Assembly (NCBI GenBank): GCA_001465935.1
Contig: LNKV01000037.1
Span: 372,001-436,000 of the forward strand
Direction of reading: 5' to 3'
Source of the DNA: Clarireedia homoeocarpa
Taxonomy: Eukaryota; Ascomycota; Leotiomycetes; Helotiales; Rutstroemiaceae
DNA length: 64,000 nucleotides
In this document: positions 19,408 to 31,770 of the stretch, piece by piece
How the letters are laid out: each line of letters begins with the position of its first letter
Position numbering within the stretch: position 1 is the stretch's first letter
The notes under the pieces: model-generated
The model's input: only the letters and a program-made list of their open reading frames with translations
Databases searched by the model: none
Told to the model about the DNA's origin: nothing
Made by a program: the position numbers and the translations under genes

Positions 19408-21288
19408 TATGAAAGCTGTGAGGTAGGTATCTTCTTCAACTATCTGTGCTTGCGTTGGTTGCAGTCTTTGATATTGCGATTGGACTTGTTGAACTGTCGA
19501 TCAAGAGAAGAACAATGGGGGTTACAGATGTCTTTAATAGTTCTGGACCTTCGAGCCGGCCTTTGGTGATCCAACATTGGATGTCTTCTGGGTCAGCTAG
19601 TTTGGATACGTAGGTGTTAAACAGTCTTTACTACTTTAGAATGGCTTCAATTTAGCATTGATTATAAACAGGCAGCAGTACTAAACATTAATTATATTCA
19701 ACGATGATTTTTTGATGACTATCAATGACTCTCATGTCGTGTGTCATCCATTGCCCAAGAATAGAATCCAAAATCAAGTCTTTCTTTCCACCTATCTTAC
19801 CAGACATCGCAACCCACCCAGTTGACATCTGGTGAGAGCACATTTAGACCTCCTGAATAGTTGATAAATGGTGTTTAATGTTCATAAAAATTGAGCTCAC
19901 TGTCACCCAACGGTGCATCTTGGTAGCCGTTACGCCGTGAATTCCTTCTTCAAGATAGTATTTAAAAGCAAATAAGCGTCAAAAGCTACACAGCAAACCA
20001 ATCGCCGATACTAGACAGTCTAGACTCTTCCTTACTAACACAAATTTCCAGAAATAAAGTTTCTGCTCGACTCCGCTTCGAAGTTTATCTCTCGATATAT
20101 CATACTTGTTGAAGGGACAAGGTTCATTAGCAGACATCTTCAGGTACAGCCTTTCTTGGTAAATATTGAGCAAATAGAATTCAACTAGTATCGACAGAGC
20201 CTAACTTTATCTCAATCAAAGGTGACATCAGCGGGAGAAGCTGGCTCGTTGTAAATGTGTGGTTTGGAAACCATGCAACGCTGTTGGCAGATTGTGGTAA
20301 TGGAAACAGAATGACTAACATTAGACAAGAATTTATAGAAGCAAGAATCTTCCACTTTGCTCTCTCCAAGGTAAACAGTCTACCTCATAATCTGACCCAC
20401 CGTCTGAGGCACCTCTCATCCAATGATAGGCTGATTGTAGATTTGTTGTTGTGCTATACATGGAAGGACTCGTTGGCACTTCATGTGTAGCCGGCTTTCT
20501 CGTCTCTGCTCATGGTATCAGTCCTACTTACGCGTCTAGTACACCACAGGATATTCTTTCCCATACTGGAAACATCTGATCATCCAATATGGTCAGCCAT
20601 GGCATGAAAACATTGGTGTCCTTTGTTAAAAAAATTTGTCTCCTGGCCTTCTACCAATCATTAGATATGCAGTACGCATAAGTATCCACAGGCCTGATGG
20701 AATTTCTTCCTGCCGAAGCCCCGATGAGCTTCTAACCTCGGGAAAATCAACTAGTGTGAAGATGCTAGTGAAGATGCTAGTGATCCCCAGATAAGTTAGG
20801 TATGTGCTTATCTACCGCCGCGCTTGCGAAGCATAAAAAAACTTCACGTCATATGCGGACGCAATGACGAAACGCAAATAGGAAAAACAACGAAATACGG
20901 ATGGTAAAAGCCTTAGTCATATATTGCCAATAAATTCATATATTCCAAGGCCTCATATCTCTTTTGTTCAAATCTATGCTTTCTCTGGTATGCTTTACAA
21001 AAGTATTATGCAACTCTCGACGCCTAATATCCAGCACTTGGTTGTTAAAGACGTTCAATGGAAATCTACCAAAGATCGAGTATATCTGAGTTCTTAATGC
21101 CATATGACCATATGGAAAGATTCTGGTCCGCAGTGCGGTTGTATGGGTATAGCAATTGTATCTTGAGCCATAAAATTGCAGTGCGCCAAATACTCTACCC
21201 ATATGCTCAAAAACTCTCCCAGTGCCTTAAAACTCCTGAACATAATGCCTGCAAATTCAAAAATCAAAGATTGTAGCCAACCTTCAGT
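19408..21288. other. Gene-poor AT-rich intergenic region
   Basis: Nearly 1.9 kb in which I find no ORF with protein-like composition and no recognisable RNA gene. The left end should contain the promoter of the secreted-protein gene. Confidence 0.5.
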
Positions 21289-22676
21289 CTAGTCATACTG
21301 AAATAATACAGAGATGGACTCTCCATGATGTACACGTCGAATTGCCTCTGCGAAGACGGGTCCAACTTCCAGAACCTCTAGTTTCGGGCACAGGCGTCGA
21401 TGCTCATCTTGTGGAACGCTATTGGTAACAATAACTTTATCAAGAGCGGATGCGTTGATGCGCTCAATCGCATCACCACTGAACACGCCATGAGTGATCA
21501 GAGCATACACATATGTAGCGCCTTCTTTCTTGAGCAATTTTGCAGCTCTTGTAATTGTGTTCGATGTATCGGCCAAATCATCGATGAGTATGGCAACTTT
21601 GTTACGAACTTCTCCGACAAGCATCATGGTGGCATTTTGACGGTCGGTGATTCGTGTAGGTCGACGTTCCTAGGCGATATGAGTGTGCGCAGGAGTAGAG
21701 TTATGGGTATCATTACCTTGTGAATCAATGCAAAATCCATGTTCAGCCCATCCGCAATTGCAGTCGCTCTCTTTGCTCCACCAGCATCAGGACTTACGAC
21801 AATCGCATCTTTGAAGTCCGGGATATTTTGTTGAATGTATCTTTTCAGAAGCGGTTTGCCATACAAATTATCCACTGGGATATCAAAGAAACCCTGGTAT
21901 TGAGGATCGTGGAGATCCATTGTTATGATGTGGTCCGCACCAGCGCAAGTCAAAAGATCAGCAACCAATGTACCGGCCTGCGCTACCCATTGCTTATATC
22001 CTGGTTTGGCTTGAAAAAGGCTCTTTGCCTGACCATTGATGAAGCCAGGGTTCTCGTAATCGTGGGTGGTGAAAGGTGGGACTGTCGCAGATGTCGCAGA
22101 GCCTTCGCTGAAACGGCCATTGGTAATTGATTGAAGAGAATCCGCTGTGTCTTGTCTTCTGGGCGTTATGCCATTGGACATCTGTGTATTGATTTGATCG
22201 AGGGATGCCTTCCCAAGCTTCTTTTGCAGCTTGTCGATGCCGTTTACACCATTTGTAAGGCCTGGGGTTTGAGGAGTATGTGGACCAGGAGTCGCTGGAC
22301 GACTTTCGAAGGTAAAGTCTCGATTGACATCAGTAGGACCTCTCGCGAGAGGTGCGCCAATCTTGTTGTAGGGTAGATCGGGTTGTCGTGAATAGGGAAA
22401 CAAAGGAAGAACAGCGGTGACACGTTTGGCAGATCCAGTTTTGCAGGCCGAAATCATAATGCAGAGATCTATGAAATGATCATTGGCCTTTCCTCCACCA
22501 GATTGAATGATGTAGACATCCTTTCCACGAACCGAATCTTGAATTTCAAGCCGACTCTCACCAACTGAAAATTTCTTAAGGATCCGGTTGCAAGGTGGCA
22601 CACCAAGAGTGTTGCAAATCATCTCGGTGATTTGAGGATGGGAGTTCCCTCCAAGGACAACAATATTGCGAACCAT
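21289..22676 (-). CDS. Ribose-phosphate pyrophosphokinase (PRPP synthetase), Prs5/Prs1-like
   Basis: Two exons (22676-21717, 21669-21289; intron GTAATG...CTAG) encode 446 aa. The enzyme makes PRPP from ribose 5-phosphate and ATP for purine, pyrimidine, His and Trp synthesis. N-terminal signatures include VLGGNSHPQ (8-15), KKFSVGE (34-40) and LPLFPYSRQ (90-98). The metal and ATP site is MDLHDPQYQGFFDIPVDN (about 253-270). The PRPP-binding loop is ILIDDLADTSNT in the second exon, and the C-terminus is EAIRRVHHGESISVLF. Residues about 100-228 are a low-complexity insert (many Pro, Thr, Asn) absent from standard 310-aa enzymes. Fungal Prs1/Prs5 paralogues are known for such non-homologous regions. 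Insert position favours Prs5, but I am not certain which paralogue this is. Confidence 0.9.
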
Positions 22677-23393
22677 GGCTTCGACTGGTTATCGAAGCAA
22701 GATGATTGAAACAGATAGAGTTATCTTTGCTGCTGGGGGGAATAGAAACGAAGGAAAAAAGATATTTGTTTTGGCCGAAGGTGGGTGAAATGCGGGTGCG
22801 GGAAATATTTTTGGAGGGTTTTGTTTTCGCGGCCGCGTCAAAATTCTGCGCTAGGCAGGCGGTCAGAGCAGGCGGAAAGGTGGTAGGTGGATGGTGGCAG
22901 AGGGGCTTGGCAATATGTATGAACGAGTTGGCCGACGAATGATAAGGAAGCGGTAGGTGGAGAGATAAAATGGAGAGCTGGAAGAAGCTGCGAATTGTCC
23001 AATAACAAAAATTCCGCAACGTAGAATGGAACTTGGTCTGATAGCTCTATGCAGTGCTTGCGTTGCAAACGAAAACTTCTCCCCAGGAAAAAAAAAAAGA
23101 AAGTAAGATTACCATATGCGACTCAGCTTTTGGTGGACGGAAGGAAAAAAAAAGCGCTTCGCCCATCGCGCAAGGTTTGGCCGTTGGATCTAGTGACGTG
23201 CTTAGCCCAAATAGCTTAGCCTGCAACCCCGCTGCAAGGCTGAACTCGCTTAAAATAATTCTGCCATGATAATTCGACTTCGCGACTTCAATCTATTCTC
23301 CCTCAAGGGTGAACACCCATTTAAAAAAGCATTGCCATACGATACTGGGAAGACAGTACGCTTGCAGCCTTTTGCTCTAATTTCTCCTATGCG
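22677..23393. promoter_or_regulatory. Divergent promoter region, PRPP synthetase / RPC17
   Basis: These 717 bp separate two divergent starts. It contains pyrimidine-rich and A-rich tracts (about 22720-22760, 23085-23105). No specific factor site can be assigned from sequence alone. Confidence 0.45.
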
Positions 23394-23933
23394 ATGAAGA
23401 TTCTAGAGGCGCAGTCAGCTACTCTGACTAACTTTGAAGTATACAAACATCTCAAAGAGATCCAAACAAAACCCCGGACCGGAGGGAGAAGGCCCGGGAA
23501 TCTGGACAATGTTGTGAAGGAGGTGAGCGTTTGTTCTTCCCAAGCACCCAATATATCTCTTACTGACCCCTCTTAGCTACTCCAATACCTCGAAGAAGCT
23601 CCATCGCCATTTGCAGAGAAGCCCTGTCCCTACAACGACGAAACCATTCGAACCCTCCTCGAACGTCTGCGTCCTTACAGTTTAACCAAAGCCGAAGTAC
23701 TCATGATTCTCAACCACCGCCCCACCAATCTAGAAAATCTGAACACTATAATTGAAGAGATGGAGTTTCGAATATCTGACGACGATCAATTGGCCGTTGT
23801 GGAGATCGTCAAGGAGGTTCTTGGGTGCCATGACCAAGATGAGATGAGACAAACGATGACGGATAATGCCCAAAAGGCTCGAACAGATCAAGAGGAAAGG
23901 ATGAAGCAGGATATGCAAGAGACCGATGGTTGA
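23394..23933 (+). CDS. RPC17: RNA polymerase III subunit Rpc17 (RPC9/CGRP-RCP family)
   Basis: Two exons (23394-23522, 23577-23933; intron GTGAGC...CTTAG) encode 161 aa. The N-terminus MKILEAQSATLTNFEVYKHL and the C-terminal HRDC-like segment (RPYSLTKAEVLMILNHRP, then a long acidic helix) match the Rpc17/Rpb4-like subunit. This subunit pairs with Rpc25 to form the stalk of RNA polymerase III, which takes part in initiation on tRNA and 5S genes. Length is normal for the family. The tail (Asp/Glu/Gln/Met-rich) is typical. It is divergent from the PRPP synthetase gene. Confidence 0.88.
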
Positions 23934-24813
23934 ATTAAGGTCAATATCCCTATTCTAGATATTACGAATGCATGAGGGTTGGCGTATATGGGGCTTGAGG
24001 ATGGCGCATATTTTCATACCCGATTCATAACTCCAAGCTCTTGACTTCTTGTGAGCAACGATCCAAACACGAAGTTGCTGAAACGTTTCTACTTTGAAGT
24101 CACCAAATGCATAAGATACCCCAATTCCAAAATATACTTTCGTTTTCCACGCATAAGGTTGGTCGATGGATCCTCATTGCCAGTGATGTCTGGAGTGGGT
24201 GGATTCGGCGAAAAAATAGTTGTACTAGAAGCAGGGACGAGATGATGTATTAATGGCAGTCTTTAGTTAGAACGGGACAAGGACGTGAGGGATTTTGTGA
24301 CAAGCACGATAAAAAGAGTATTTACGTACTCTTTGAGTCTCTACATTTGACGGGCATTCATAAACATCTCATAGTGAATCTGGAACTTAGATGCATCAGC
24401 ATCATCATCACCATACTATAACATAACACCCTCGATCTGTCATCCGCAGCCTGGGCCAGCACGCCTAAGTACTTCATCCATGTACGTAAGGAAGAGCAAA
24501 TACCATATTTAGTTGTCTAGCTAAGCTTCTTAACATTATATTTTTGTGAATCAATGGACCTCGTAACAAGGAAAAGAAAAATGCTGAGGGGAGCGGAGAA
24601 AGCTGTATACTCAATCAGTATAGCTCCACATCGGCAACCCTCGCATTTCAAATATTCTACGCTTTAGATCGCCATGAGACGCATAATAGCAGAACAGAAG
24701 ATAAAAATGCCATAATTGGCATCTATTCCATCCCCATCTCCAATTAAGACTTCCTGCTTCCTTGCAGATTCATGGAGTTTCTAACGGGGGAGAAGATAAA
24801 CGAAAGTAATGAG
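23934..24813. other. Convergent intergenic region
   Basis: About 880 bp between the 3' ends of RPC17 and the minus-strand RS-rich gene. I see no supportable gene; it probably holds both 3' UTRs. Confidence 0.5.
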
Positions 24814-27113
24814 TTAGCACTCTCCAGTCGGTCCTTGTCCACTCGAGATATCCCTTAACACCCCGCTGTTAGTGGCAGGCGTGGATGTAGCTTCATGAGC
24901 AGCCTTCAACAATCGAGTTTTAATCATGATCTCGTAATCTTTCAGGGGAACAACCTTTCCAGAGTGTTCATCAAAGACTTTCCGGGATGCCCCCTCTACC
25001 TATTTCTCAAGTTAGCCATCTGGCGTTCAACATGCGATCGCGAGCATAACAGACCTTGGCTGCTTCCTCTTTCAATAATGAATCCACGTCCATATCGAGG
25101 TCACCTAGAGGGGCACCGCTTCTAGCTTTATATTTTCTCCAGCAATCAGTCAAGCTGATAGAACCATTGACGCACTCGGTTGCCCATGCTTCAAGGAAAG
25201 CATCTGCCTTTTGGAGCACCAAGTTTTCTTTCGAAGATCTATCCACGGAGAAACCTCCTAGGGTTAGGCTATATAGATCAATATTCTCCATTTTCGCCCC
25301 GAAATACATAGCGCAGCCTAGTTCTGTCTGAACGGACGTGTCTGAACGAATCTCGCGCGAAAAAACTTCGCACAGCAATCCAAACTTTCCAGGACATGGG
25401 ATTTTCTTGTTGTTGACGCGAATAGTTGGCTGATAGAGGGCCGTCTTGATTGCAAATGTGTCGATACCCTTGGCGTAATAGACTAATGAGGTTGGATTAT
25501 TCACTTTCATCACTCCGTGATTATCTGACGGAATGCTAGATATTTGATTCGAAATGCGCTCGGGTAAGCCCATGAGAGAATCGTTTTCAACTGAATGAGC
25601 CGAAATCATATTCATACTGCTGTTGCCAGTCCGAGTCTTACTCTTCAAGCAAGTATTGGAATGTTTTACTACTGGCTCCTCAGATAGCCAAGGGAATGGC
25701 CCCTCGACTGCATACCACGTTAGCTACATCTTATCCAATGATGTTCAGAAAGGACTTACACATTTTATGCCAAGTGAGAAGATCGGCAAGCCACTATAAA
25801 CAGATTAAAAAAAATTGCACTAGGTATACATAAAGATAGCTTGTTGTAAGCATGGGGAAGGTGACTTACACCACGATAGGTTGGATCACAATCACGATGT
25901 TCATTCCTCGCTATATCGCGATTCTTTTGCAAGCAGACAAAGAACTCACGTCGGCAATTCAATGAAATGGCATGTTTTTCCATAGTGGCCTCGTTGGTGC
26001 GGTATCCAGGTGGTTTGATTGGGCAAAGTCCCGTTGTGGACACAATCTTCGGGTCTGATCCCACAGCCGAACCTCCTCCATTGCCTGACGAGGAAACTGG
26101 CAGAGCCCTACGTATGCTCCGCCTGTTTCCTTCTGAACGACTTGTGTATTTATTCGCATACCGCTCTCTTGACCGAGATCTGTGCCTCCTCGAATCGCGT
26201 TCACTACCCGATTTTCTCGATATGACAGGCGACCTAGATCTAGACCCAGTTCTCCTTGATGAGCCTCTTGTTCCTTTATCACCAACAGAACGTCCATCGC
26301 TACTTTTAAGGACATCCTTATTGGGAGGGCCTGTCGGTGGCCTTAGAGGAAACGAAGAAACATGTGAAGAGAGGAGTGCATATGACCTTGCCGGCTCTGG
26401 AAATGGGAAAGCTCCCTTTTCAGGGACTTTTTGCCTTTTAGCTTGAATGTTTCTACTGGGTAATTGATTGTGCTTACATTTAGCTTCCCAGACCTTGCTT
26501 CCGGCCAACCACTGTTGCCACTGCAGACTTTCACGAGGGTATCTGTCCTTGATATAAGATAATTGTTGCCCAAAGGAGTATTGGACATCTCTAGCACGAA
26601 TCCCACATGAGGATGCTGCTGCAATGAGTCTTTCCTGAATATTCAATGGCCTAGGTGGTAAGTTTGAAACTTCGTGGGTCTCCAAAACTTCTCCAGGTTC
26701 CATCTTGATTCTGGAAGGTTGAGGTGGATCCACCTTCGTGGAAACACCACCCGTATCTTCACTGGAGGACGACTCGGGATTAGTCGTGCGGGCCTGCTGG
26801 CGTCAGTTTCGAAATAAGAAGAACATGGTATCGACCTACCTCTGTCATAATCTTACCTGGGAACAGATCTTCAGGAACTGCCACCAAGTTTAGCGAAGTA
26901 AAAACCATCAGTTACTGAGCTTTTGAACTCACAGAAATGATCCCAGACTAAGTATTCCGTTCTTGCACGAGCCCAAGCCTCCGCACAATGCGGATTGGCA
27001 GTGTAGACCTGACTGAGCTTCTCGCGAAAACAGTCCAAGATAACAGAAGGCGCAATGCCTTTCTCTTGCGCCTTCTCGGCTATGAGCTTCTGTTGGGTAT
27101 CGTATGATGCCAT
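24814..27113 (-). CDS. RS-rich protein of unknown function (six exons)
   Basis: Six exons join without a phase conflict: 27113-26933, 26877-26840, 26793-25870, 25793-25760, 25707-25055 and 24999-24814, giving 671 aa. Two exons are tiny (38 and 34 nt). The N-terminus (MASYDTQQKLIAEKAQEKGI...) is helical. The middle (about residues 180-290) is rich in Arg-Ser dipeptides and basic residues, as in splicing and RNA-processing factors. A Cys/His-bearing segment around the third/fourth exon joint (CPIKPPGY ... NCRREFFVC ... CDPTYRG) may bind metal. The C-terminal 230 residues look globular. I do not recognise the family. A nuclear role in RNA metabolism is inference from the RS-rich region only. Confidence 0.7.
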
Positions 27114-27842
27114 GTGAAAGACTTAAAGGAAAGATGAGGCGGATCAAGATGGAAGCGAAGTTCCAAGATCTTCTATTTGTTTGTTTGTTTGCATGTTCGG
27201 CTAATCGTAAAGTTGGCAGGAAGGGAAAGGACTAAGCATCGACCGTACCTCATTTACTTCACCTTTACTTCACCTTTGTGATAGAGTGAATATATGATAT
27301 CAGAGGAATATATCACATTTATCAAAGCACTTTGGACGAGGCATTGAAAGGAAATCGACAATTTAGGATTTGTTGCTTCTGCAGCTGTCCCGATGAATGC
27401 CGACCACCTTCTCTTTCTTTTTCATGTGCATCCACACTTCCTCTGCCGAAATGGTAGTACTGCATTGACAGTGTAATTATCTGCTTGCCGCTTTCTGGCA
27501 AATTTGGAGGCGTTTGTGGAATGTTTGTTGCCTACTAGGGCAACCAAAGAGTCGGCATAGACTTACTGATCTATGCATGCACTCTGAAGGGTTCCTCACC
27601 ACGGCATTTCCAGGTATAGTAAGAACTATCAGTTCGGTAAGGAGAAGATTGCTGTATAACAGAAATAAAGTCGGACACGAAGAAAGTGTCTGTGCTAAAT
27701 CGCAAAGGCCAATATACTCCCCCCCCCCAAACACCTTCAGTGTTATCAAAAGTTTATCCCGCCCGTACCAGCCGTCCTAATTCATGCAGCCCAGAACTCC
27801 AGTCCTCCCATCTGCATCGTCATATCGTAGTATATTACAAGA
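27114..27842. other. Intergenic region upstream of the RS-rich gene and downstream of NGG1
   Basis: The right part should be the NGG1 3' UTR, the left part the RS-rich gene's promoter. A short poly-C run lies at about 27720-27729, and a TTTG repeat at 27177-27190. No gene seen. Confidence 0.5.
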
Positions 27843-29967
27843 TTACTCTTCTTCATCGTCTTCATCCCAGCCTTCTTTCTCCTTCCTAATGAACTCGGCC
27901 ATAATCTCTGGTTTGAATATGGAGCTGCCTTCATCCTTTGACCTAGGAACTCTTCCGAGATTCTTCTCATCATCAAAGACAGCACCAATTTGATCCATCC
28001 ACTTCTTTCTCTTCTCCATCAATGATTTCGTTACGTCGCCAATTCCCGGTCTCGCCGTCCCAGTGCCATTGGCAGCGGCTGCAGCATGACCAGCGCCTCC
28101 AGGGTTCTTTTTACTTTTCTTGGTTTTTCCAATTGTGCGAGAACGCTTGAGGTACGCTGTTTGTACCTGGCTATCCAAGTCCTCAAGAATAGATTGATAT
28201 TCTTGATGGGCCATACGCTCTTTTGTAAGCTCTTGCAGTCTAGCTTTACGAGCACCGTTGATGATAGATTGCTCCTTGAGCTTGCCTTGTAGGAAGCGAA
28301 GACGTGCAGCGATTTCATCGTCATAATGCGCATCGTAATCGGGTTCGGTATCGGGCGGAAGGAATCCAATATGGCGAAGCTCTTGTTTAATTCTTTCATC
28401 TACTTGAGCATGATCGAGCTTGTGGTGATTCGCTTTCTTCCATGATTCGGACGAGGAGTCAGGCATACATGTCGCTGGAGGTAATGGCGCAGGAGCATCG
28501 CTAGGTTGACTTGGCTCTCCCGTGTCACCATTCATATCGCCATTCATATGAGTCTCGCCATTGGTGAAACCATTCATCGCGGGTTTTTCTTCAGATGGTG
28601 CAGCGCGATGTTCCGGTCTTAAAGTGGCTAAGAGTCGCGATAGAATTGGGCCGGCTGAGATCTGATCTGTCTCTGCTATGGAGTCGTCCAAGTCATCGAT
28701 ACTTCCACGCGGTTGATTCGGAGGTAGCTTGTCTCGTCCTTGATGTGGCGTATCAACAGATAGAGTACCATCCTCCTCCGCCCATACCTCCGTATAGTGT
28801 TTCTTGCCCCGTCGAGGAATAATAAATGGATTGACACGGTCTCCACGTTCACGAAGGAATGCAAGGTCTTCTTCTGTGAATGGCCGGAAGTATGGCTCCA
28901 AGTATGTCGCGAACGTGTTGGCTTGCACTTGATTCGTAGGCTTAGCATTGCTGAAATCTTTGTCTGGGGGTGTTCCTGCAATCAGGTCTTTCAGATCGTT
29001 CTTTGGGTAGACAGCAACGGAGTAAATTTCCTTCTTCTCCTCCTCGCTCATACCAGGAGTCACTTTCCTTATTTCGTAAACGGTGGGGTCTGGAAAAGTT
29101 GAAGGATCTTCGCCGAATGTTTGGTGGTTGGGAATCTTAGGCGCGGGTGGAGGTTGGTGCTCATCAGAGCTAGACTCGTCGCCGGCATCTTGTTTCGCGT
29201 CAACATCCATACCAGCTGCTGGCGTTGCTGGAGCTACAGGCGAAAGAGACGAACTGGCAGAATCCCTAACTCTATCCCTATCCTTAGACAACTTTCTTTT
29301 GTGGGTATTATCTCTACTGGGTACAGCCAGCTGGTCTATAATCGAATTAGTACGGGAGGTGTACACGAAATTCAATTTTCTTGGCCAGCGATGGCGGGAA
29401 TAGTGAATATTATTTTGAAATTGAGGGGAGTAACGTACCGACACCACTGCCATCTTGGGGGGCAACACCATGTGCACCATGTGTTAATGGTCTCTCCTCT
29501 CTAGCACCGCTAACATCCTTTCTCTTCTTAATCTTCTGTGCCTTGTGCCTTCCCCGCTCCTCTTCCTCTGCAAGATCTCTTCTTACTCTTTCTTTTTGTT
29601 CCTCGTCTCTTTTCTCAATCTCTAACTCTTCGTTTCTTTCTTTTCTTGATTGCGCTAAGATGCGCATACCCTTATCGCAAACGCTTCCTCGCTCCTCGAC
29701 ACTCGCGGCAAATCTCTCCATTCGCGCCACTAGAGCCTCCAAATCTCTAGAAGTCGGTATCGCCGACGCATTCTGTTCGGTAAGTTCCTCTCCAAGGGAT
29801 GTTCGAAGAGCGTGGATAGGTATTTGTGTGTATGGAGTCTTGCCGGCGTCAACATGGGCGGCAGAACCGGCGGTGCCGACAAAGCTTGGGGTGGTATTTC
29901 GGCTGCGAGACTGTCGCCCATCTCTACCTTTCTTACCCGTTCCCTTCTGGCCTGGCATGGGAGGCAT
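27843..29967 (-). CDS. NGG1: SAGA/ADA complex adaptor Ngg1 (Ada3)
   Basis: Two exons (29967-29439, 29335-27843; intron GTACGT...TATAG of 103 nt) encode 673 aa. Ngg1/Ada3 links Gcn5 and Ada2 in the histone acetyltransferase module of SAGA. The N-terminal part holds YTQIPIHALRTSL and a long charged coiled coil (about 95-150). The middle has EIRKVTPGMSEEEKKEIYSV and the conserved PYFRPFTEEDLAFL block. The C-terminal Ada3 domain includes RIKQELRHIGFLP, a helical stretch with KERMAHQEY, and the end IGDVTKSLMEKRKKWMDQIG...FDDEKNL. A low-complexity Gly/Asn/Ser segment (about 410-450) and an acidic EEE tail are present. Recognition rests on the C-terminal domain. Confidence 0.88.
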
Positions 29968-30246
29968 TTTGTTAGCGATTCATGTGCGATGGGTGGGTGG
30001 TAAGGCTACAGCGGGTGCGATGCCCGAGGTCGAGCGTAGGATAGTTGTATGCTATTGATGCTTTGACGAAGTATGTGCGACCTCTAAAAGCCTATTGAAT
30101 ATCGCGATTGGTTATCGTGTAAATAATTGTTTGAGCCGGAACATGCTCAGGAGGGTTGTTGAATGTAATCTATCATCTCAGCGGACCGTCATCAATCTAC
30201 GCGATAATTGCTTGGTCAATAGCTAGCACGAAATGCATAAGCGGCT

Positions 30247-30338
30247 TAAGGTTGTTCCGTGATCCAAGGTTGTTCCGTGATCAAAAGGTTGTTCCGGGAT
30301 CAAAGGTTATTCCGAGATCAAAGGTTATTCCGAGATCA
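30247..30338 (+). repeat. Tandem repeat, about 18 bp x 5
   Basis: The unit AAGGTTGTTCCGTGATCA is repeated five times with small changes (TTG to TTA, CGTG to CGGG or CGAG). The last two copies are identical to each other. It lies about 280 bp upstream of the NGG1 start. Confidence 0.85.
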
Positions 30339-30365
30339 CATGTGAGACAGGTCTGATTACTTAAG

Positions 30366-30405
30366 CATTCGATGCGAGCTCTCTCATTCGATGCGAGCTC
30401 TCTCA
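30366..30405 (+). repeat. Perfect 20-bp tandem duplication
   Basis: CATTCGATGCGAGCTCTCT plus one base occurs twice in direct succession. Confidence 0.8.
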
Positions 30406-31770
30406 TGTTCCGTCCACCCGCAGAGCGAAACAGCGATCAACAATCAATGCTTCGCTTCCCTTGGATTCGCCGGAACACGCCAATGCTCGGGGGTGCTAAA
30501 TGGTCATCAGCGTCTCCACGAGTCATCTGGGAAGGTAATTAGTAAGAGCAATCAGCCACTGAGGTGTATAACGGCGTGTCAACTCGCAGTCTCTGTGCTA
30601 GCGAAGCAAGCTCCGGGCTAGTTCAGGAGCTGAAAAGCTGTGATGCTGGTGATATCGTGAGGTGTACGGCCGGCTAAGCTGCGACCTTTTATATCCAATC
30701 TCACGCCGTTTCCGAGGTGCCTGCTTCCGAAGTAAAGCCTCGGGTACTCATTACGCAGATTATTGCTGTACAGTACTTCGTGCTTCGTACTTTTGCACGT
30801 CGTTGTGGAGGCGATGGGTTTATACGAGCTGGATGAAAGGGCCGCCGTAGAACTATGGCCGTACGTGATACTGCACTTAACCTTCCTTCCTTCTCTGCCC
30901 TTCCATGACATCCGAGGGCGACGCATCTGAAACAGCTTGCTCCCTGGTGTCACGCCCTTCGTTTTCCCATGGCAAGCATTCGAGGCATTTCGCTCCAACT
31001 CGTTTCTGATTCCCTCTTTTTCTTTTGCTCAGATGCGACATGGCTGCATGCCGCATCGTCGCCCCATCGTCCCATCGTCCAATGAGAGCAAGTCGTGTGG
31101 GTGGGCAACTGGCAGAATCGGGATTCAAGCTTTTCGCTAGCCGCTCTCTAAAGGCTTGAAAGTTCCCATTTTCTTGGCACGACGTTTTCCCATCTCCAAA
31201 TCTCTGCCTATGCCGTCGATTTTCTCTTTCGTTTGTACACGCCCAGATACTCCACGAAGACGGTTTTTTGTATCGCCATGTGCTTATGGTGACCTGGGAT
31301 TAACTATCGTGTCGGGCGCTCTTTGCCCGAAGCAATAGATCCTGTGCAATAATTCTACGAGCACGAAGTATTCATCCTCCTTCAAATAATTATGTGTAAG
31401 TTCCAAGTTCCAAGTTCCAAGTTCTGTTCTTCCCTTGTTGGCCCCAGCCAAATCCAAACCCCAGAATTTCGCGTCCTTGGCGCAGATGTCAACGTTCTTG
31501 GCCCCCCTCATGGGGCCGCCATTCTAAGACTTTGATATACTGACTACTTTCATTATTAGCTTTGAATGAGCTTGACAATTTTGTGTATGTATACTGCCGA
31601 ACATGCCTTCTGCCCCCCATCTATCTGATCTGAAGTCGCGTTGCTTGCGTGCTGAGTTCAATTAATTGTGGTCCATTACCACTACCATCATACGATCGAC
31701 AGACATCACAAATCCCAAATCTCTCCAAAGCTCGTCATTTGCTGCATCACTGTCACTAATTCTATAACAG

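Larger units (their letters stand above)
29968..31770. other. Divergent intergenic region with tandem repeats; hidden 5' exon of the RING gene
   Basis: It holds two tandem-repeat arrays (see 30247-30338 and 30366-30405) in an otherwise unremarkable 1.8 kb. The first exon of the RING gene, encoding its signal peptide, must lie in the right part (about 31560-31720), but I could not fix it: an ATG at 31603 leads to a stop after 20 codons unless spliced. Confidence 0.5.
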
